Below are positions 52,447-62,050 of a stretch of 64,000 nucleotides of DNA, piece after piece. Position 1 is the first letter of the stretch; the number at the start of each line of letters is the position of its first letter. The stretch is taken from contig JHVA01000001.1 of NCBI GenBank assembly GCA_000688615.1, positions 682,001 through 746,000 on the forward strand, given 5' to 3'. Below the pieces are notes generated by a model. It ran no database searches. It saw only the letters and a list, made by a program, of their open reading frames with translations, and had not been told where the DNA came from. The stretch is from Acidobacteriaceae bacterium KBS 146 (lineage in GTDB: Bacteria > Acidobacteriota > Terriglobia > Terriglobales > Acidobacteriaceae). The position numbers and the translations under genes are program-made.

Positions 52447-53667
52447 ATGCTGCCAAGTGAACTCAAGCCCGCGTCATTTTCCAGCTATCCGCCCCTTGGA
52501 CGTGAAGTTGCCGTGCGGCGGATCAATCTCCTTCGCCAACTGCCATTGAGCTTCGTGCCTTTGTTGCTAAGAGAGGTTCAAATCTATGACTGGAACTTCC
52601 CTTCTGAGCGACAGGAGATAGACGCGCAGTTTACTTATCTTGATGGTCTGACGGCGCAACAATTGCAGGAAGTAATGCGGGGCTTTACGACGCTGCAATT
52701 ACCGGTGGAAATGGAGCAGATCGACTGGGTCAATTCACCGCTGGAGTTTTCTGAGAGGTTATCGGCACAGCTCTGGATTACCGGGAAGATCGCCGCTTTC
52801 CGTACGGCAGCAATCGAGCTTTTAAACCGCGTTCATACCTCAGTCCCTTCACGAGCACCAGAAAGCTCACGGTGTGCGTTGGTGGTACTCGGACAAGGCG
52901 TCCGTGAAAACAATTACAAATTATTTCGGAAATTACGACCAGAGGGAACATACTTCACCAACGTCAATCCAAAGGATGGACTGTCGATTTTGATGGAGCA
53001 CGTGGCGGACTGCGCCCGAAAGCATCCGGCTCGTTTCGCGCACTGGTACGTTGATGGAGGCATTCCGTTCCAACCCGTACCTCCGGGCGTTGAGGTTGTT
53101 GCCTACAGCGAAATAGAGCCACTTCGATCCCGCATTGTAGCCACAATGCATGGCCAACTTATTCAAGGACAAGCAACTGAAGCCCGCAGAAGTGGATTAG
53201 CAAAACTTGGCCCCGCAGACTTCGGGCTGGACACTTCAGGAACAAACGCAATTCTCAATCGTTTTAAAGTTTCGATCCTAGCTGAAGGATCCGGAACACA
53301 ATTCTTCAGCACAACCTTCGTGCAATGGTCGGTGCGAGAACTTTTACGGCGTGCACAACCTTTAACGGTGCTAGCGCGATTCGCGCCAAGGATGACCGAT
53401 CTTGCAATGAACGAAGCATTATCGGGAAGTTCCGAAAAGCCGACGTTGGACGCCGATGGGGCACTAATCGACGCAGACATGGCGGCTTACTACACTTGGA
53501 TTAACTTGATGCGCCTCAGCGGCGCATCGAGCGCTTCTTTCCTTGTGTGGTTTGAAGATCACAAAGAAGCCGTGATCGTCTCACCAACGACAACTCGAGG
53601 TGGCCAATCAGACCAAGCGGTCAGTATCAGTAATCTAGTAGACATGCTGAGAATTCCCTCCCCCTAG
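52447..53667 (+). CDS. Uncharacterised protein paired with the exported phosphatase-like protein
   Basis: A 406-residue protein I do not recognise. There is no signal peptide and no clear membrane segment. Residues about 1-130 are mostly helical with repeated Gln/Leu/Glu. A second part opens with a strand SRCALVVLGQGVREN that echoes the first strand of its partner (VVVTFGGGARDN). The C-terminal part has VQWSVRELLRRAQPLTVLARFAP and SFLVWFEDHKEAVIVSP. It starts five bases after the partner and ends four bases before the convergent oxidoreductase gene. A cytoplasmic maturation or partner role is only a guess. Confidence 0.6.
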   Translation: MLPSELKPASFSSYPPLGREVAVRRINLLRQLPLSFVPLLLREVQIYDWNFPSERQEIDAQFTYLDGLTAQQLQEVMRGFTTLQLPVEMEQIDWVNSPLEFSERLSAQLWITGKIAAFRTAAIELLNRVHTSVPSRAPESSRCALVVLGQGVRENNYKLFRKLRPEGTYFTNVNPKDGLSILMEHVADCARKHPARFAHWYVDGGIPFQPVPPGVEVVAYSEIEPLRSRIVATMHGQLIQGQATEARRSGLAKLGPADFGLDTSGTNAILNRFKVSILAEGSGTQFFSTTFVQWSVRELLRRAQPLTVLARFAPRMTDLAMNEALSGSSEKPTLDADGALIDADMAAYYTWINLMRLSGASSASFLVWFEDHKEAVIVSPTTTRGGQSDQAVSISNLVDMLRIPSP

Positions 53668-53671
53668 ATCA

Positions 53672-54991
53672 CTAAAGATGAGGTGCCCAACCTTTTTCGT
53701 ACTCCCTGCCCCAAAAAGCCATCGCCTCTTTGTCTCCCGTAACGTGCCCTGTGCCTTGGCCGAGCTTTAGCTCACGTTCAAGTTGCCATGCAACGTTTGA
53801 CAGTTGAAGCATCGTTACCGAGATATTTCCAGACTCAATGGGTTGATTGAGCTTTTCTCCCTTTTGGATCGCGGCAATAAAATTGGCAAAATGACTATCC
53901 GTCATTGTGTCCGCTCCGGTTAGGTCGGCGGATTGAGAAGCTTTTCCCGTCATGTGCTCGCTCGTCTTCGCACCTTTCAAGTCATAGATCTCATAGCCAC
54001 CTTCATCAAGGACGATGCTTCCGGTCGTGCCCACGATGACGACCCCGCGATCCCGTCCATACATCTTCGTTCCATTGCAACTCTTACTTTCCCATGAGAT
54101 GAGCTTGTCACCGTAATCGAAGCTGGTGACCAGGGTGTCGTAGAACTGCCAGTCATCCTTGAATTGATAACGCCCACCAGAAGCTGTAATACGCTTGGGA
54201 AGATCCACTCCGAGAGCCCAACGGCATACATCGATCTCGTGGGTGCCATTATTCAAAGCTTCGCCCGTACCCCAGGTTTTGAACCAATGCCAGTTGTAGG
54301 GTTGAACGTTATCTTTATAAGCCTGACGGGGAGCGGGCCCTTGCCAAAGATCCCAATCCAACGTCTCGGGAACGGGAACCACTTTGCCTACACCGATAGA
54401 TTTACGCGTATTGCTGTACCACGCCCTAGCGTAATAGGGACGGCCCACCAGGCCGCCATGTATCTTGCCAATGATGTCTATATAAAGTGGAGAAGAACGG
54501 CGTTGCGTACCCATCTGAACATGCTTGCCATACTTTTTCTGGGCTTCAACGAGTAGCGCCCCCTCGGCCGGGTTGTGGCTGCAAGGTTTCTCGACATAGA
54601 CATGCTTGCCGGCTTGCAGCCCTGCAATCGCCATCGGTGCATGCCAGTGATCTGGTGTTGCAATCGTGATAGCGTCGACATCTTTCGATGAAAGAACTTT
54701 GCGGAAATCCTTATCCGAAGCTGGAGCATAGCCCAGAGTCTTCTCAGCCTTGCCGGAAAATTTTTGTAATATCGTGCTCTCCACGTCGCAGACGTGAGTG
54801 ATTTTTGCATTTTTTTCGTTCGCCTTAAGCGAAGCGAGATGAGCTTGTGCTCGGCCATTGAGTCCGATCACCGCAAAGTTAACTCGATCATTCGAGCCAA
54901 GGATCTGTCCATAACTCTTCGCCGTTGAACTCATCGCCACAGCAGCGGTTCCTAGTGCAAGCCCATCGATAAATTTCCGTCTGGAGATCAT
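53672..54991 (-). CDS. Tat-exported Gfo/Idh/MocA-family oxidoreductase (3)
   Basis: A 439-residue protein with a Tat signal (MISRRKFIDGLALG), Rossmann opening NFAVIGLNGRAQAHL and an intact EKP junction motif (VYVEKPCSHN), unlike the two members at 15.7-18.4 kb. The C-terminal domain includes NNGTHEIDVCRWALG. Last gene of the minus-strand sugar locus, 154 bases after the UxaA-family gene, so it may have its own promoter. The substrate is unknown; the locus suggests a sugar or sugar acid. Confidence 0.85.
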   Translation of the reverse strand: MISRRKFIDGLALGTAAVAMSSTAKSYGQILGSNDRVNFAVIGLNGRAQAHLASLKANEKNAKITHVCDVESTILQKFSGKAEKTLGYAPASDKDFRKVLSSKDVDAITIATPDHWHAPMAIAGLQAGKHVYVEKPCSHNPAEGALLVEAQKKYGKHVQMGTQRRSSPLYIDIIGKIHGGLVGRPYYARAWYSNTRKSIGVGKVVPVPETLDWDLWQGPAPRQAYKDNVQPYNWHWFKTWGTGEALNNGTHEIDVCRWALGVDLPKRITASGGRYQFKDDWQFYDTLVTSFDYGDKLISWESKSCNGTKMYGRDRGVVIVGTTGSIVLDEGGYEIYDLKGAKTSEHMTGKASQSADLTGADTMTDSHFANFIAAIQKGEKLNQPIESGNISVTMLQLSNVAWQLERELKLGQGTGHVTGDKEAMAFWGREYEKGWAPHL

Positions 54992-55070
54992 TTTTACCCC
55001 GTTATAACTTTATAAATTTTACCGGCCTAATTTCGTTAGCTTTGAATCTACAACCGAATAGCTTGTCGCA

Positions 55071-55089
55071 TTGAAGGGCGTTGAAGGGC
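55071..55089. repeat. Small tandem repeat before the Gfo/Idh/MocA gene
   Basis: TTGAAGGGC occurs at 55071-55079 and again at 55081-55089, a ten-base period, in the gap between the UxaA-family and oxidoreductase genes. Two copies only; it may be a helical-phase regulator site or chance. Confidence 0.3.
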
Positions 55090-55145
55090 CCTGAATAGTT
55101 GATAGCTGAAAAAACCGTACTCTCGCTTAACCTAAGGAACTAGCA

Positions 55146-56684
55146 TTAAAGAATCGCCCCAATTTGCCAGGGCGCAAATTCATTCTGACCATACCCATGC
55201 CGCTCACTTTTGGTCTTTTCACCTGAAGCAGTTTCTAGGATCATTTTGAAAATCTCTCGGCCAAGCTCCGAAACAGTCTTCTCTCCATCCAGAATTGAAC
55301 CACAATTCAGATCGATATCGTCTGCCTGCCTCTTCCAAAGTGCTGTGTTCGTGCTCAGCTTGAGGGATGGTACCGGAGCACACCCGTACGCTGAACCGCG
55401 GCCTGTAGTGAAACAGATGAGGTTCGCCCCGCCAGCTACTTGTCCCGTGGCCGATACCGGATCATACCCAGGTGTATCCATAAAGACCAAGCCGGCGGTT
55501 CGCACGTGCTCTGCATACCCGTAAACATCCATCAGGTTGGTGGTCCCACCCTTCGCAATGGCTCCTAGTGATTTCTCATAGATTGTACTGAGTCCCCCGG
55601 CCTTGTTCCCGGCTGACGGGTTATTGCTCATGCTGGCATTCATGCGATGGCAATAAGACTTCCACCACTCAATCCGTTCGAGCAGCTTTTCGCCAATCTC
55701 TCGAGATATAGCTCGCCGGGTGAGGAGATGCTCGGCCCCGTAGATTTCAGGGGTTTCCGAGAGAATTGCCGTCCCTCCTTGTGCCACGAGTAGATCAACT
55801 GCCGCTCCGAGCGCTGGATTCGCGGTTATTCCTGAATACCCATCGGAGCCCCCGCATTGCAATCCAATAACAAGATGCGAAGAATCGACGGGTTCGCGGG
55901 TAACCGCATTCGCCGAGGGAAGGATCTGCCTGATTTGGTCGACACCAGCTTTTACGGACTGTGATGTTCCACCAGAAGTCTGTATGTTCATCGTCCGCAA
56001 TGCGAAGTTGGTGGCAAGTCCCTGGTTTTCCAACAGGCTATCAATCTGATTCGTCTCGCAGCCAAGCCCGATTACGAGAACGGCTGCAAAATTGGGATGC
56101 TTCGCATAACCTGCAAGCGTTCGACGAACGATAGCAAGACCATCCCCCTCTTCATCAACCGCACACCCCAAGCTATGAGTCAGAGCCACAACGCCATCGA
56201 TGTTGGGATAAGAATCGAGCTCTTCCGGATGAATGTCTCTTCGAAACCTATCGGCAACGGCGCGCGCCACTGTTGCCGAGCAATTCACTGTGGTAAGAAC
56301 TCCGATGTAATTCCGCGTAGCTACTTTCCCATCAGACCGCACAATTCCCAGGAACTTCTCTCGTTCTACGGCTAATGACGTCTGGAACTTATCGATTGCG
56401 AACGCATAATCGTCACCAATCGATCCCACCTGCAAATTTTGCACGTGGACGTGTTCACCGGTGCCGATCGATCGGGTTGCGAATCCGATAATTTGCCCAT
56501 AGCGCTTGACCGCCTCTCCTTGCTTAATTGGACGGGTGGCTACCTTGTGACCTGCAGGCACCAACCCGCGAACGATTGCACCGTCCGCAACTCTCGCGCC
56601 TGCAATAAGCTGCTGCCGAGCAATCGCGATGTTGTCATCAGGATGAAGTTGAATAACGGAGTCTCGGTCAGTTTCACGTTTCAC
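55146..56684 (-). CDS. UxaA/GarD-family sugar-acid dehydratase
   Basis: A 512-residue altronate/galactarate dehydratase-type protein, with the small SAF-like N-terminal domain (about 10-95: IQLHPDDNIAIARQQL, AGHKVATRPI) fused to the main UxaA domain. Conserved segments include SDGKVATRNYIGVLTTVNCS, LTHSLGCAV, GLQCGGSDGYSGITANPALG and NCGSILDGE. These iron-dependent enzymes remove water from a C6 sugar acid to give a 2-keto-3-deoxy acid. The start is GTG 56684 with AAGGTGAG just upstream. An MFS transporter gene ends ten bases before it. Confidence 0.88.
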   Translation of the reverse strand: MKRETDRDSVIQLHPDDNIAIARQQLIAGARVADGAIVRGLVPAGHKVATRPIKQGEAVKRYGQIIGFATRSIGTGEHVHVQNLQVGSIGDDYAFAIDKFQTSLAVEREKFLGIVRSDGKVATRNYIGVLTTVNCSATVARAVADRFRRDIHPEELDSYPNIDGVVALTHSLGCAVDEEGDGLAIVRRTLAGYAKHPNFAAVLVIGLGCETNQIDSLLENQGLATNFALRTMNIQTSGGTSQSVKAGVDQIRQILPSANAVTREPVDSSHLVIGLQCGGSDGYSGITANPALGAAVDLLVAQGGTAILSETPEIYGAEHLLTRRAISREIGEKLLERIEWWKSYCHRMNASMSNNPSAGNKAGGLSTIYEKSLGAIAKGGTTNLMDVYGYAEHVRTAGLVFMDTPGYDPVSATGQVAGGANLICFTTGRGSAYGCAPVPSLKLSTNTALWKRQADDIDLNCGSILDGEKTVSELGREIFKMILETASGEKTKSERHGYGQNEFAPWQIGAIL

Positions 56685-56694
56685 TTGCTCACCT

Positions 56695-58086
56695 TTAAAT
56701 GGAGCGACTCAGAACTCTTGAATTGCCCAAATCTTGTTTCACCCAAGCCAGAAGGAACACACCTACTAAAGCAATCGCAGATAGAAAAAGCATTCCGGCA
56801 TTCTGACTCCCGAAAGCCCTTTCGGCAACCGTTTTGAGTGTTGGAGCCACAAATCCTCCTAGGTTGCCAATCGATCCAATCAACGCAATGCCTGCCGCCG
56901 CCGCTCTACCGTTTAAGTATGCCGTAGGTAAGGTCCAGAACAGCGGTTGGACAACAACAAATCCTATAGCAGCCAGACTGAAGGCAATCGTCGTCAGAAT
57001 CAAATGCGAAGTTTGCGTGGAAGCTACCATTCCAAAAGCCGCAAGCACGAGCAATATCATTGCGTATTGCCTGTGATTTCCTTTGGCATCAGCAACCTTG
57101 GTAATAATTCGAAGAGCTACAAACGCACACGACCAAGGTATAGCAACAATCAAGCCGACTCTCGTATTCATTTCGGTCGCCATGATCGTTGCAATGTGAG
57201 ATGGAAGGTAGAAAATGACGCCATAAGCGCCGACCTGGATTGCGAAATAAATCGCAACGAAGACGACTACGAGACGATTGGTAAGGACTGAGATCAGATG
57301 TTGCGATGAGGCCCTTGGTCGCTCCCGCTCTTCCAAGGCTAACTGACACTCAAGTGCATCCCGCTCCTCGGAGGTTAGCCAGGATGCGTCGCGAGGCTTA
57401 CTTGCAAGATAAAAGTAGGCAACAACTCCCACCGCGCTAGCCGTCAGACCTTCGAGTAAAAACATCCATTGCCAGTTATGAAGCCCAAGGTAACCTTTCA
57501 TGCCTCCCATCAACGCGCCAGAGACCGCACTGCCAATAACGAGAGCAGCAGGCAAACCCATGTAGTAAATACCAAGCGCCTTGCCGCGATCCTGTTTGGT
57601 AAACCAGTAGGTACAGTAGAGCACTACACCTGGCGAAAATCCCGCTTCTGCCACGCCAACCAAGAAACGCAAGACGTAGAAAGAAATATTACTGTGAATG
57701 AACATCATTAGTGCTGATGAGATGCCCCAGGTCACCATAATTCGACTCAACCAGAGCTTGGCACCCACTCGATGCAACATTAGATTGCTCGGAATTTCAA
57801 AGAGTGCATAGCCAACAAAAAATATTCCAGCACCAAACGCAAAAGCTGTGTCTCCAATGCCAACATCGGCCCTGAGCGCCTCCTTCGCAAATCCGACATT
57901 GGCTCTATCCAATATCGAAATCGCAAACATCAGAGCCAGAAAAGGCCCTAAACGCCGAAGGGCTTTCTGCGATGCGGTTCTGGCAGCCTGCGCGTCCGCC
58001 CTGCTGGCTAAACCTGCTTTTTTATGATTCACGGTGACTGCTTCACGGTGTCTTTTCGAACGTTCGATATGGTTGATGAGATTCAT
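56695..58086 (-). CDS. MFS transporter, anion:cation symporter (sugar-acid) type
   Basis: A 463-residue major facilitator with a basic, soluble N-terminus of about 45 residues, then twelve expected helices. The opening LALMFAISILDRANVGFAKEAL and IPSNLMLHRVGAKLWLSRIMVTWG are typical of the anion:cation symporter family that includes glucarate, galactonate and phthalate porters. It precedes the sugar-acid dehydratase by ten bases, which supports import of its substrate. Confidence 0.87.
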   Translation of the reverse strand: MNLINHIERSKRHREAVTVNHKKAGLASRADAQAARTASQKALRRLGPFLALMFAISILDRANVGFAKEALRADVGIGDTAFAFGAGIFFVGYALFEIPSNLMLHRVGAKLWLSRIMVTWGISSALMMFIHSNISFYVLRFLVGVAEAGFSPGVVLYCTYWFTKQDRGKALGIYYMGLPAALVIGSAVSGALMGGMKGYLGLHNWQWMFLLEGLTASAVGVVAYFYLASKPRDASWLTSEERDALECQLALEERERPRASSQHLISVLTNRLVVVFVAIYFAIQVGAYGVIFYLPSHIATIMATEMNTRVGLIVAIPWSCAFVALRIITKVADAKGNHRQYAMILLVLAAFGMVASTQTSHLILTTIAFSLAAIGFVVVQPLFWTLPTAYLNGRAAAAGIALIGSIGNLGGFVAPTLKTVAERAFGSQNAGMLFLSAIALVGVFLLAWVKQDLGNSRVLSRSI

Positions 58087-58118
58087 TCCAGAAACAACCG
58101 CTCAGCCTCCTTCACATA

Positions 58119-59456
58119 CTAAACAAGGGAATCAACATCCAGCTGATGTTGTAACGTTTCCAGCGAACGGCCACTCGTCTCTGGATAGATAAAAAGAACG
58201 AGGAAGAAGTCTAAAACCATCATTGCCGCGAAGAAGACAAAAGGCATGGATGCCGACCGTCTCGCCATGACTGGAAAGACGATGGTTATGATCGCATTGG
58301 TGATCCAATGAGAAGAACTACCCAGGCTCTGCCCTTTTGCACGAACATTCGTAGGAAAAACCTCACTGATGTAAACCCAAACGGTTGCCCCCTGCGAGAT
58401 CGCAAAAAAGGCGATGTAGATCATCAACAACCAGACGAGCCAGTTCTCGTGGCGATGTGTCGCAAAAACCCACGCTATAACCCCCAGGCAGACACTGAGC
58501 GCAGCCGTCCCCGTCAACAGGAGTTTCTTTCTTCCAAATTTGTCGATGACGGACATTGCCAGCAAAGTCGCGATTAGGTTCATGCTTCCAACTGCAACGG
58601 CCTGGACGTCCCCAGAGATCTGGGAGGCACCACTCAGGGAAAAAATATCGTTCAGATAATACAAAACCGCATTGATTCCGCTAAGTTGGCAAAAGGCTCC
58701 CACGGACAGTGCCACAAAAACAGGAAGCCTATAGCGCATTTTTAAAATGCTGGTACCTGCCAGTCTCTGCTCTTCAGCTACCGCATTTTCGATTGTTTTT
58801 AGCAGTGACCTCGGGCTCTCCACACCGATAAGAATGAGAACCTCCAGCGCTTCTGCACTTCTCTGCTTCATGACCAACCACCTGGGGCTGCGTGGAATAA
58901 AGAATAGAGCCATGAAAAACAGCAGAGCTGGAATGGCCGATACCCCTAATTGGAACCGCCACTCAATCGCCCCAAGCTTCAGGGTCCGAATACCGAGGTT
59001 CGACATATAGGCCAGAAGAATGCCAATCACAACATTCGTCTGAAAAAATCCTACGAGTCGCCCGCGCCAGAGAGGAGGAGCGATCTCCGCAATATACATA
59101 GGCCCCAAAACCGAGGACCCCCCAATTGCAATTCCGCCGATGAAGCGAAAAACGTCAAGTGCTAATAGGTTCCAGGCAAACGCACAGCCAACGGCCGAGA
59201 TGACATACATAAGAGCCATTACACGGAGGCTGTCGCGACGTCCCCAACGTTGTCCTGGATACCCCGCAGTAAGTGCGCCAAGAACGGTACCCCATAGAGC
59301 GATCGATACGGTGACTCCAAGGCTTGCCGGCGAAAGTTTATAAGCCGCTGTCAGCGCAGCGGTCGTACCGGAGATGACGGCCGTATCGAAACCGAAGAGA
59401 AGACCTCCAAGCGCCCCCACAACGGTACTCTTGATTACATGCGAGTTAATCTCCAT
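58119..59456 (-). CDS. Sugar porter family MFS transporter
   Basis: A 445-residue transporter from ATG 59456, which has AAGGAG four bases upstream. Sugar-porter marks are GALGGLLFGFDTAVISGT, the RWGRRDSL loop, GGIAIGGSSVLGPMYIAEIAP, IPRSPRWLVMK, the QLSGINAVLYYL helix and the C-terminal PETSGRSLE. It therefore most likely carries a neutral monosaccharide by proton symport. Within the LacI-associated locus, between the GH172 enzyme and the ACS-type transporter. Confidence 0.9.
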   Translation of the reverse strand: MEINSHVIKSTVVGALGGLLFGFDTAVISGTTAALTAAYKLSPASLGVTVSIALWGTVLGALTAGYPGQRWGRRDSLRVMALMYVISAVGCAFAWNLLALDVFRFIGGIAIGGSSVLGPMYIAEIAPPLWRGRLVGFFQTNVVIGILLAYMSNLGIRTLKLGAIEWRFQLGVSAIPALLFFMALFFIPRSPRWLVMKQRSAEALEVLILIGVESPRSLLKTIENAVAEEQRLAGTSILKMRYRLPVFVALSVGAFCQLSGINAVLYYLNDIFSLSGASQISGDVQAVAVGSMNLIATLLAMSVIDKFGRKKLLLTGTAALSVCLGVIAWVFATHRHENWLVWLLMIYIAFFAISQGATVWVYISEVFPTNVRAKGQSLGSSSHWITNAIITIVFPVMARRSASMPFVFFAAMMVLDFFLVLFIYPETSGRSLETLQHQLDVDSLV

Positions 59457-59533
59457 CCTGCTCCTTTTGGATCGGGGCCGACACTCGATGATGCTGATCT
59501 TTAGAGCATCAGTCGCCCTGGGTTGCTGCATGT

Positions 59534-60679
59534 TTACCGGGGTTGAGGATCTTCGGCTTGCCGTGTGCTCTTTGCGTTGCCCGGACCTCCAACCGGTTGT
59601 TCGGTCGGGACTCTATCGCTCATCTCAGGAAGTGCCGGAAACTTCATATGCGGTTCGTTCTGATACCAATATGCGACAGAATAAAAATTGTCGGAACGGG
59701 CGTTTGCATGACCATGTTCAATGCTCGCCTTGAACGATTTTTTGAAGGTTATTGGCGCGTCCAGATGAAAGCGGTACACGCTCGAACGCGAACCAGCAAG
59801 CTCTGGTCCTACGACAGGGGAACCGTGCAGCGGAAAACTCTGTGATGAACCAAAATCCCATGCTCCAAGGAAGTAATCCTCCGAGCCGGTCCCGATCACC
59901 GATGGCGCAGCTTCGCCATCAATATCAAAGCGGTCGTTCCCTTCTCCCCACCAACCATCTTGGTTTTGGAAAACAGACATCGTCACCCCGATGAATTGTC
60001 CGTGGCCTTCGACCTCGCACCAGACATAGTTGTCCTTTCCGTCTTGGTTCCGTCGATAGTTCACTTGTGGATCACTGTTGGCATACCAATCAGTCGCCCA
60101 TCCATGGTTGGGTTGAGCTTGACGGTACTGCGCGTGAAAATAGAGCGTCCCCGGAGGCAAAGGCTTAGCCTCTTCGCGATAATCAATGTTCCAGTACAGA
60201 CTGTTGAGAGACTGCTTGCCTTCATTGGTGATCGTTATTCGCGCATGCTTGGCAAATGGCATTTGAAAATAACTATTCATCGACTTATCATTGCCGACCG
60301 AAAGCAACGGTGAAGACCACATATAGTACTGGCCGTTACCCAAGCCAAAAAAGTCTCCAATGGGTGTCTCCACACTGGGTGTGCTCTCGCCGTCCCAATA
60401 CATTCTCAAAACGATTCGTTTGAGATGATAGCTTTCCGGGGAGTTCAGTGTGAACCAAATGTGCGATACCCTCCCAGGCCCATCAGCATCGAGAATCGTC
60501 AGCGTTTGACCTGGTGTCACCGTTCTATAGTCTGCGTTTGCCCCAGTGGATTCGCGACTTGAAGACCGATGCAGAGTATAAGTTTGCTGGATAGTCGGAT
60601 CAGGGAATCCGGCAGTCCCTTGTGCGATAGCGCAACAAGACATAAAGAAATACACCAAGACACCTAACGAAGCTTTCAC
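59534..60679 (-). CDS. GH172 (DUF2961) family glycoside hydrolase
   Basis: A 381-residue protein with a signal peptide (MKASLGVLVYFFMSCCAIAQG). The DUF2961 jelly-roll fold is shown by GPGRVSHIWFTLNSPE, DFFGLGNGQYYMWSSP, and the strongly conserved GTGSEDYFLGAWDF. DUF2961 is now family GH172; known members act on alpha-D-fructofuranosides (including difructose anhydride) or alpha-D-arabinofuranosides. A GTG start with AAGGAG eight bases upstream. Its position between two transporters supports release of a pentose or ketose that is then imported. Which sugar is not clear. Confidence 0.88.
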   Translation of the reverse strand: MKASLGVLVYFFMSCCAIAQGTAGFPDPTIQQTYTLHRSSSRESTGANADYRTVTPGQTLTILDADGPGRVSHIWFTLNSPESYHLKRIVLRMYWDGESTPSVETPIGDFFGLGNGQYYMWSSPLLSVGNDKSMNSYFQMPFAKHARITITNEGKQSLNSLYWNIDYREEAKPLPPGTLYFHAQYRQAQPNHGWATDWYANSDPQVNYRRNQDGKDNYVWCEVEGHGQFIGVTMSVFQNQDGWWGEGNDRFDIDGEAAPSVIGTGSEDYFLGAWDFGSSQSFPLHGSPVVGPELAGSRSSVYRFHLDAPITFKKSFKASIEHGHANARSDNFYSVAYWYQNEPHMKFPALPEMSDRVPTEQPVGGPGNAKSTRQAEDPQPR

Positions 60680-60736
60680 TATGAAATCTCCTTTTAAACA
60701 CGAGCGCTTACCGATCGATCATCGAAATCAAGCTTC

Positions 60737-62032
60737 TTACGCCAACGATTCACGCGAACTAAGATTGTTGTTCCCGATTTTGATTAGCTGGATCTTTGGG
60801 ATAAGGACAATCAGCACGATGAAACTGATGGGATACACAAGGCCAGCCAGCAGGAAGACACGCGCATAGCTGTGATATTGCCCAAGAATTACGCCTACGC
60901 CGAGGTTTGCTAGTGCTGCTCCAAACGACCCCACAGACCCCATCAAGCCAGCAGCTGTCCCGACCGTAGACGATGGAAACAAGTCGGTAGGAATCGTTTG
61001 AAGAATTGCTGACCAAAACTGATGGCCAAATAATGCAATGCTGAAAAATACGATCGCAAGCGAAAGTGGGGCACGTGTAATCAACAGCACAATCGGCATA
61101 ACTGTGGCGCTGATACAGAGACAAAGCTTTCGTGATGTGCCAATCGATAGATCACGTTTTATCAGGTATGAACTCAGGAGACCCCCCGCAAAACTTCCGA
61201 CCCCAGCAAATACATATGGAATCCAGGCATAATATCCGATCTGCTTAATGTTCAAATGTCTAACGTCGGCCAGGTATTTTGGCAGCCAGAAGATGAAAAA
61301 AAACCAGGCCGCATCGGTCAAAAATTTTGCGAAACAGAGGGCCCACATCTGACGAAAAGATAAGATTGCCCTCCATGACACACTCCTTTGTCCCCTTTTT
61401 TTTTCCAGTGCTGAAGTGTGTTCCTGAATATAACGTTGCTCATTTGCGCTGATCAGAGAGCTGCGGGACGGAAGATCATAGAGGCGCAACCACAATACAG
61501 CCCATAACACCCCCGCGCTGCCCATGAGAAAAAATACCCATCTCCAGTTCAACGTAATTGCGATAACTGCGATGATTGGAGGGGCCGCGACGGCGCCAAT
61601 GCTCGAACCTGCGTTAAAAACTCCAAACGCCGCCGATCTCTCTTTCTGAGGAAACCACTCTGAAATCGCTTTAGCAGAACAAGGAAAACCGCCCCCCTCA
61701 CCCAGACCCAAAAGAAAACGGGCAATACCAAGACCGAAAACAGTATTCATAAATCCATGAAGGATGGTCGCCACAGACCACAACAAGATCATTGCGAAAT
61801 AACCGAATCGTGTCCCGATCCTGTCAGCGGCTTTTCCTCCTGCGGCGTACATAACCGAATAGGCACACAGAAAAAGCATCTGTAATTCCGAGTACTGCTG
61901 GTTTGTCAGCGGAATACTTTTCGCTATCGCCACCACAGCCACCGGAAAGCTCTGCCGGTCAAAATAGCTGAATGCAGTGGTGAGTGCCAGGAAGCCCGCG
62001 ATCCACCATCGGTAATTTGGGATTTTCCTCAT
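60737..62032 (-). CDS. MFS transporter, hexuronate/ExuT-like
   Basis: A 431-residue major facilitator. The start RWWIAGFLALTTAFSYFDRQSFPVA and the helix-2-3 region AAGGKAADRIGTRFGYF, then LGLGEGGGFPCSAKAISEWFPQKERSAAFG, closely match the hexuronate/galactonate branch of the anion:cation symporters. It lies 18 bases after the SDR gene and 57 before the GH172 gene, all on the same strand. It is the third transporter in the locus. Confidence 0.87.
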   Translation of the reverse strand: MRKIPNYRWWIAGFLALTTAFSYFDRQSFPVAVVAIAKSIPLTNQQYSELQMLFLCAYSVMYAAGGKAADRIGTRFGYFAMILLWSVATILHGFMNTVFGLGIARFLLGLGEGGGFPCSAKAISEWFPQKERSAAFGVFNAGSSIGAVAAPPIIAVIAITLNWRWVFFLMGSAGVLWAVLWLRLYDLPSRSSLISANEQRYIQEHTSALEKKRGQRSVSWRAILSFRQMWALCFAKFLTDAAWFFFIFWLPKYLADVRHLNIKQIGYYAWIPYVFAGVGSFAGGLLSSYLIKRDLSIGTSRKLCLCISATVMPIVLLITRAPLSLAIVFFSIALFGHQFWSAILQTIPTDLFPSSTVGTAAGLMGSVGSFGAALANLGVGVILGQYHSYARVFLLAGLVYPISFIVLIVLIPKIQLIKIGNNNLSSRESLA

Positions 62033-62050
62033 AGCAATCGGACAATAGCT

